Positions 61,986 through 64,000 of a stretch of 64,000 nucleotides of DNA are shown here, in pieces (within the stretch, counting starts at the first letter, position 1; the number at the start of each line of letters is the position of its first letter). Origin of the DNA: Portunus trituberculatus (taxonomy: Eukaryota > Arthropoda > Malacostraca > Decapoda > Portunidae); NCBI RefSeq assembly GCF_017591435.1, contig NC_059300.1, positions 19,304,436 to 19,368,435 on the forward strand, given 5' to 3'. The notes below the pieces were generated by a model. The model searched no databases, was not told where the DNA came from, and saw nothing but the letters and a program-made list of their open reading frames with translations. A program made the translations under genes and the position numbers.

Positions 61986-62206
61986 TTTAAATTGATATTC
62001 TTTTCCTAGTTTCAGTCCAGTAATGTTGTGGCAGCGATCAAAAGATTCTGTAGTTGCACAGGACTCAAGTGGTATATGACGTCTATCAGGATCATAAATA
62101 TATATTTCTGTAATTTTCCCATTTGATGGACATGAATCATTCCACCGAAGTTGAACTACAGTATCAGACAAGATGATGTGTGTCAAGTTTTGCACAAGTG
62201 GTGGAA
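61986..62206 (-). CDS. FN3 receptor gene, exon (candidate 2)
   Basis: The acceptor is TTTTCTTCCACAG and the donor AAA/GTGAGT. The 221-bp exon enters in phase 1 and exits in phase 0. It encodes most of an FN3 domain: PPLVQNLTHIILSDTVVQLR, WNDSCPSNGKITEIYIYDPD, a Cys pair (ESCATTESFDRC) and the F-strand motif GLKLGKEYQFK. It joins in phase to exons on both sides. An extracellular location is inferred from the fold and disulphide-type cysteines; no signal peptide or membrane segment lies in the window. Confidence 0.88.
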
Positions 62207-62254
62207 CTGTGGAAGAAAATTCAGATAGGATCATCCAAAAGTGCACAGATGTGA

Positions 62255-62258
<4 letters not shown>

Positions 62259-62334
<76 letters not shown>
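62259..62334. repeat. GA dinucleotide array in the FN3 gene intron
   Basis: Read on the gene's strand it is a 76-bp TC run that ends about 50 bp before the acceptor at 62207. Confidence 0.97.
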
Positions 62335-62337
<3 letters not shown>

Positions 62338-62995
62338 CTGCATTACATGAGCTAATAGTTCTGAAAAGGAAGTCATTTGATTTGGTAAATTCCTCTGCAG
62401 TGTGCCACATTTGCATTGATGGTATATCACAATCCTATCCTTTCTGCAATTTTCAATACTGTACACATCATTCATAGGAGCATTCACCCACTGCCACATG
62501 AATGCTACAACCTCAATATGATACAATACACTCGTACCTCACATCTGGCTGGGATAGTGTGAGTGATCTTGTATCAATATAATTTTGGATATAGGAAAAA
62601 TGTTTATAAACCACAAATGATAAGGAGAATGAATGTTATGATTTGAACATTTCAAATTTGTTCAAAAATACTTAACCATATTACAAGAGAAATGTAAGTA
62701 GTTCTGTAGCCAACATCAGTCTTCCAAAGGAGAAAAAAGAATGTAAATGAGGAACTTAAACTATTGTATAATTTCATAAATTCTAACAAAGTAATATATG
62801 ATTAATGTGTAACATGATTCTATAGTGCATTCAATTGAATTCCAAAGGCAAATATGATTAATATACAATAAGATTCAACACTGTCAAAAATTACACATGT
62901 TATCAATAGAATTACACTACTGAACTCATTACATTTGTACAACTGCTTTATTTACTTAGGCTTACATTAAAATATGTGAGAGATACTGTACTCAC
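62335..62995. other. Intron of the FN3 gene
   Basis: This intron is AT-rich and has no recognised element apart from the GA array at its downstream end. Confidence 0.6.
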
Positions 62996-63307
62996 CTTTT
63001 TCTTTTGTGTCAAAAGTTATATTAAACATGTGTCCAGTGCCAGCATCATTAACAACTTCAGCCCTTACTTGATACCGCACTCCAGCCAAATATTTACTAA
63101 AATTTACCCGTATTCTGCTTTTTTTTCCAATTTTTACAGTCCTTTGTAAAGTGGTGTGAGAATGAGTACATGGTACCTCAGCCTTGAGAATGAAGTAAAT
63201 TTTCACACTTGGCCCATTGTAGTTCTCACAACTACCGCTTATATCAACAAAGCATGCCAGTTTTACTTTTTCATGACATTCCAACCTTGTAATGTTCACA
63301 TCTGGAA
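62996..63307 (-). CDS. FN3 receptor gene, exon (candidate 1)
   Basis: The acceptor is TTTCTTTCAACAG and the donor AAAG/GTGAGT. The 312-bp exon is phase 1 at both ends, the usual layout for one FN3 domain per exon. It encodes MNITRLECHEKVKLACFVDI (the first Met is internal, not a start), NGPSVKIYFILKAEVPC, then FSKYLAGVRYQVRAEVVNDA and GTGHMFNITFDTKEK. Cysteines in ECHEK, ACFVD, SCENY and VPCTH suggest disulphides. The family could be a receptor tyrosine phosphatase or another FN3 receptor; the catalytic part is not in the window. Confidence 0.87.
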
Positions 63308-63902
63308 CTGTTGAAAGAAAACTCTATCAGATTATAAGAGCAAGAGTTAATTATATGAAATTATGCACATGAATTTTATGACAATATCATGAAATTAAAG
63401 TAAAAATACACTGTAATCTTTATCATATATTAATGTATGATCTTAAATTAAGAATACTGTGTCACATAGAAAATAGGGAGATTTCTAATATAGTATGTGA
63501 TGAAACTAATACATTATGTCCTTAGAAATAAACATTCCAAATCTTTAAACAAGAAAAGTAGTAATAATATTTTGGTGACAATGTGGAAAGTCTTTTGTAT
63601 GTACAAAAGTTATTTCATACTGTGTTAAGTGAAAGAACACAAAATAAAGTAGCCTTATTTTATGGAGAATGCTTATAAAATATCAATTACATGAGATGCA
63701 TACATACTTATATAATGGCTCCCCAAAAAGTAGGGTAGCCAAGACAATGCAAACAATATCACTTTATAGGTATTATGGTCTGAAACAAGGGTCCATCACA
63801 GCAAGTACTCTCCCCTATCACATCCAAATGCCTCAGACTTGTGTGAGACCATGCATCATACTAGCGCTACCTTCAGAGGCTGTAAAGCTGAGTCATTCCT
63901 CA

Positions 63903-63904
<2 letters not shown>
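63308..63904. other. Intronic region without a recognised gene
   Basis: It is AT-rich DNA; the last 200 bp are more GC-balanced, but no motif was recognised. Confidence 0.4.

Positions 63905-63950
<46 letters not shown>
63905..63950. repeat. CA dinucleotide array
   Basis: It is an uninterrupted CA run directly before a LINE fragment. Confidence 0.97.
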
Positions 63951-63953
<3 letters not shown>

Positions 63954-64000
63954 TTGGACCTAGTTTTTACAAGGGGTATACAAATTAATGACAATATAAG
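63951..64000 (+). mobile_element. LINE family 1 fragment at window edge
   Basis: From TTGGACCTAGTTTTTACAAG to the end it matches 39466-39515 with about two differences, the LDLVFTRGIQ part of the endonuclease. The copy is cut by the window edge. Confidence 0.85.

Overview
This window is eukaryotic. It is AT-rich, very rich in nested transposable elements, and carries spliced exons. The mix of elements (DIRS1-type and Gypsy retrotransposons, CR1-like LINEs with a short microsatellite tail, pogo/Tigger-, hAT- and piggyBac-derived DNA elements, tRNA-derived SINEs, long TA, TC and CA arrays) fits an arthropod, most likely a decapod crustacean. The taxonomic call is inference from the repeat mix, not from a marker gene. 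I see no bacterial genes, rRNA, functional tRNA gene or CRISPR array.

The one host gene I can support lies on the minus strand: five exons of a protein with tandem fibronectin type III (FN3) domains, at 63307-62996, 62206-61986, 57570-57507, 25941-25766 and 25564-25362. All have good splice sites and their phases agree along the chain (1-1, 1-0, 0-1, 1-0, 0-2). The protein reads continuously as FN3 domains and looks like a cell-surface receptor, perhaps a receptor tyrosine phosphatase. If no exon is missing, the intron between 57507 and 25941 is about 31.6 kb and is filled almost entirely with transposons.

Layout. 1-6.2 kb: a complete but inactivated Ty3/Gypsy element (LTRs 199-603 and 4683-5085, 5-bp target duplication CTTAC). 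6.2-10.6 kb: a reverse-oriented CR1-like LINE whose ORF1 encodes an SGNH esterase, interrupted by a small LINE fragment. 10.6-12.9 kb: the 5' part of a second Gypsy element with a proline-tRNA-like primer site, its gag split by a TIR element. 12.9-17.6 kb: a hAT transposase gene split by a second LINE, which itself carries a near-perfect 918-bp tandem duplication. 18.4-25.1 kb and 34-36.7 kb: a chain of pogo/Tigger-derived elements whose ends lie directly against long TA arrays, plus an unidentified block with a 373-bp tandem repeat. 25.3-25.9 kb: two FN3 exons. 27.9-30 kb: a decayed DIRS-like pol split by a piggyBac-like element at a TTAA site. 30-33.3 kb: two reverse-oriented LINE fragments and a hAT transposase with one terminal inverted repeat. 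36.7-41.7 kb: two LINE copies, the second with intact ORF1 and endonuclease. 42-48.1 kb: a DIRS1-type element with gag (containing a 60-bp coding minisatellite), reverse transcriptase, RNase H and tyrosine recombinase. 49.3-50.5 kb: a Tigger-derived element with a nested hAT MITE. 51-55.2 kb: another LINE copy. 55.2-64 kb: FN3 gene introns and exons, two SINEs, and a Tigger-derived element carrying a Gypsy protease fragment.

Nearly every transposon reading frame is broken by stops, frameshifts or deletions. The window is best read as a transposon-colonised receptor locus. I did not find a clearly new functional system. The most unusual signals are the coupling of Tigger ends to TA arrays, several Tigger derivatives that keep only a DNA-binding or only a C-terminal piece of transposase, and the multi-frame coding minisatellite in the DIRS gag.
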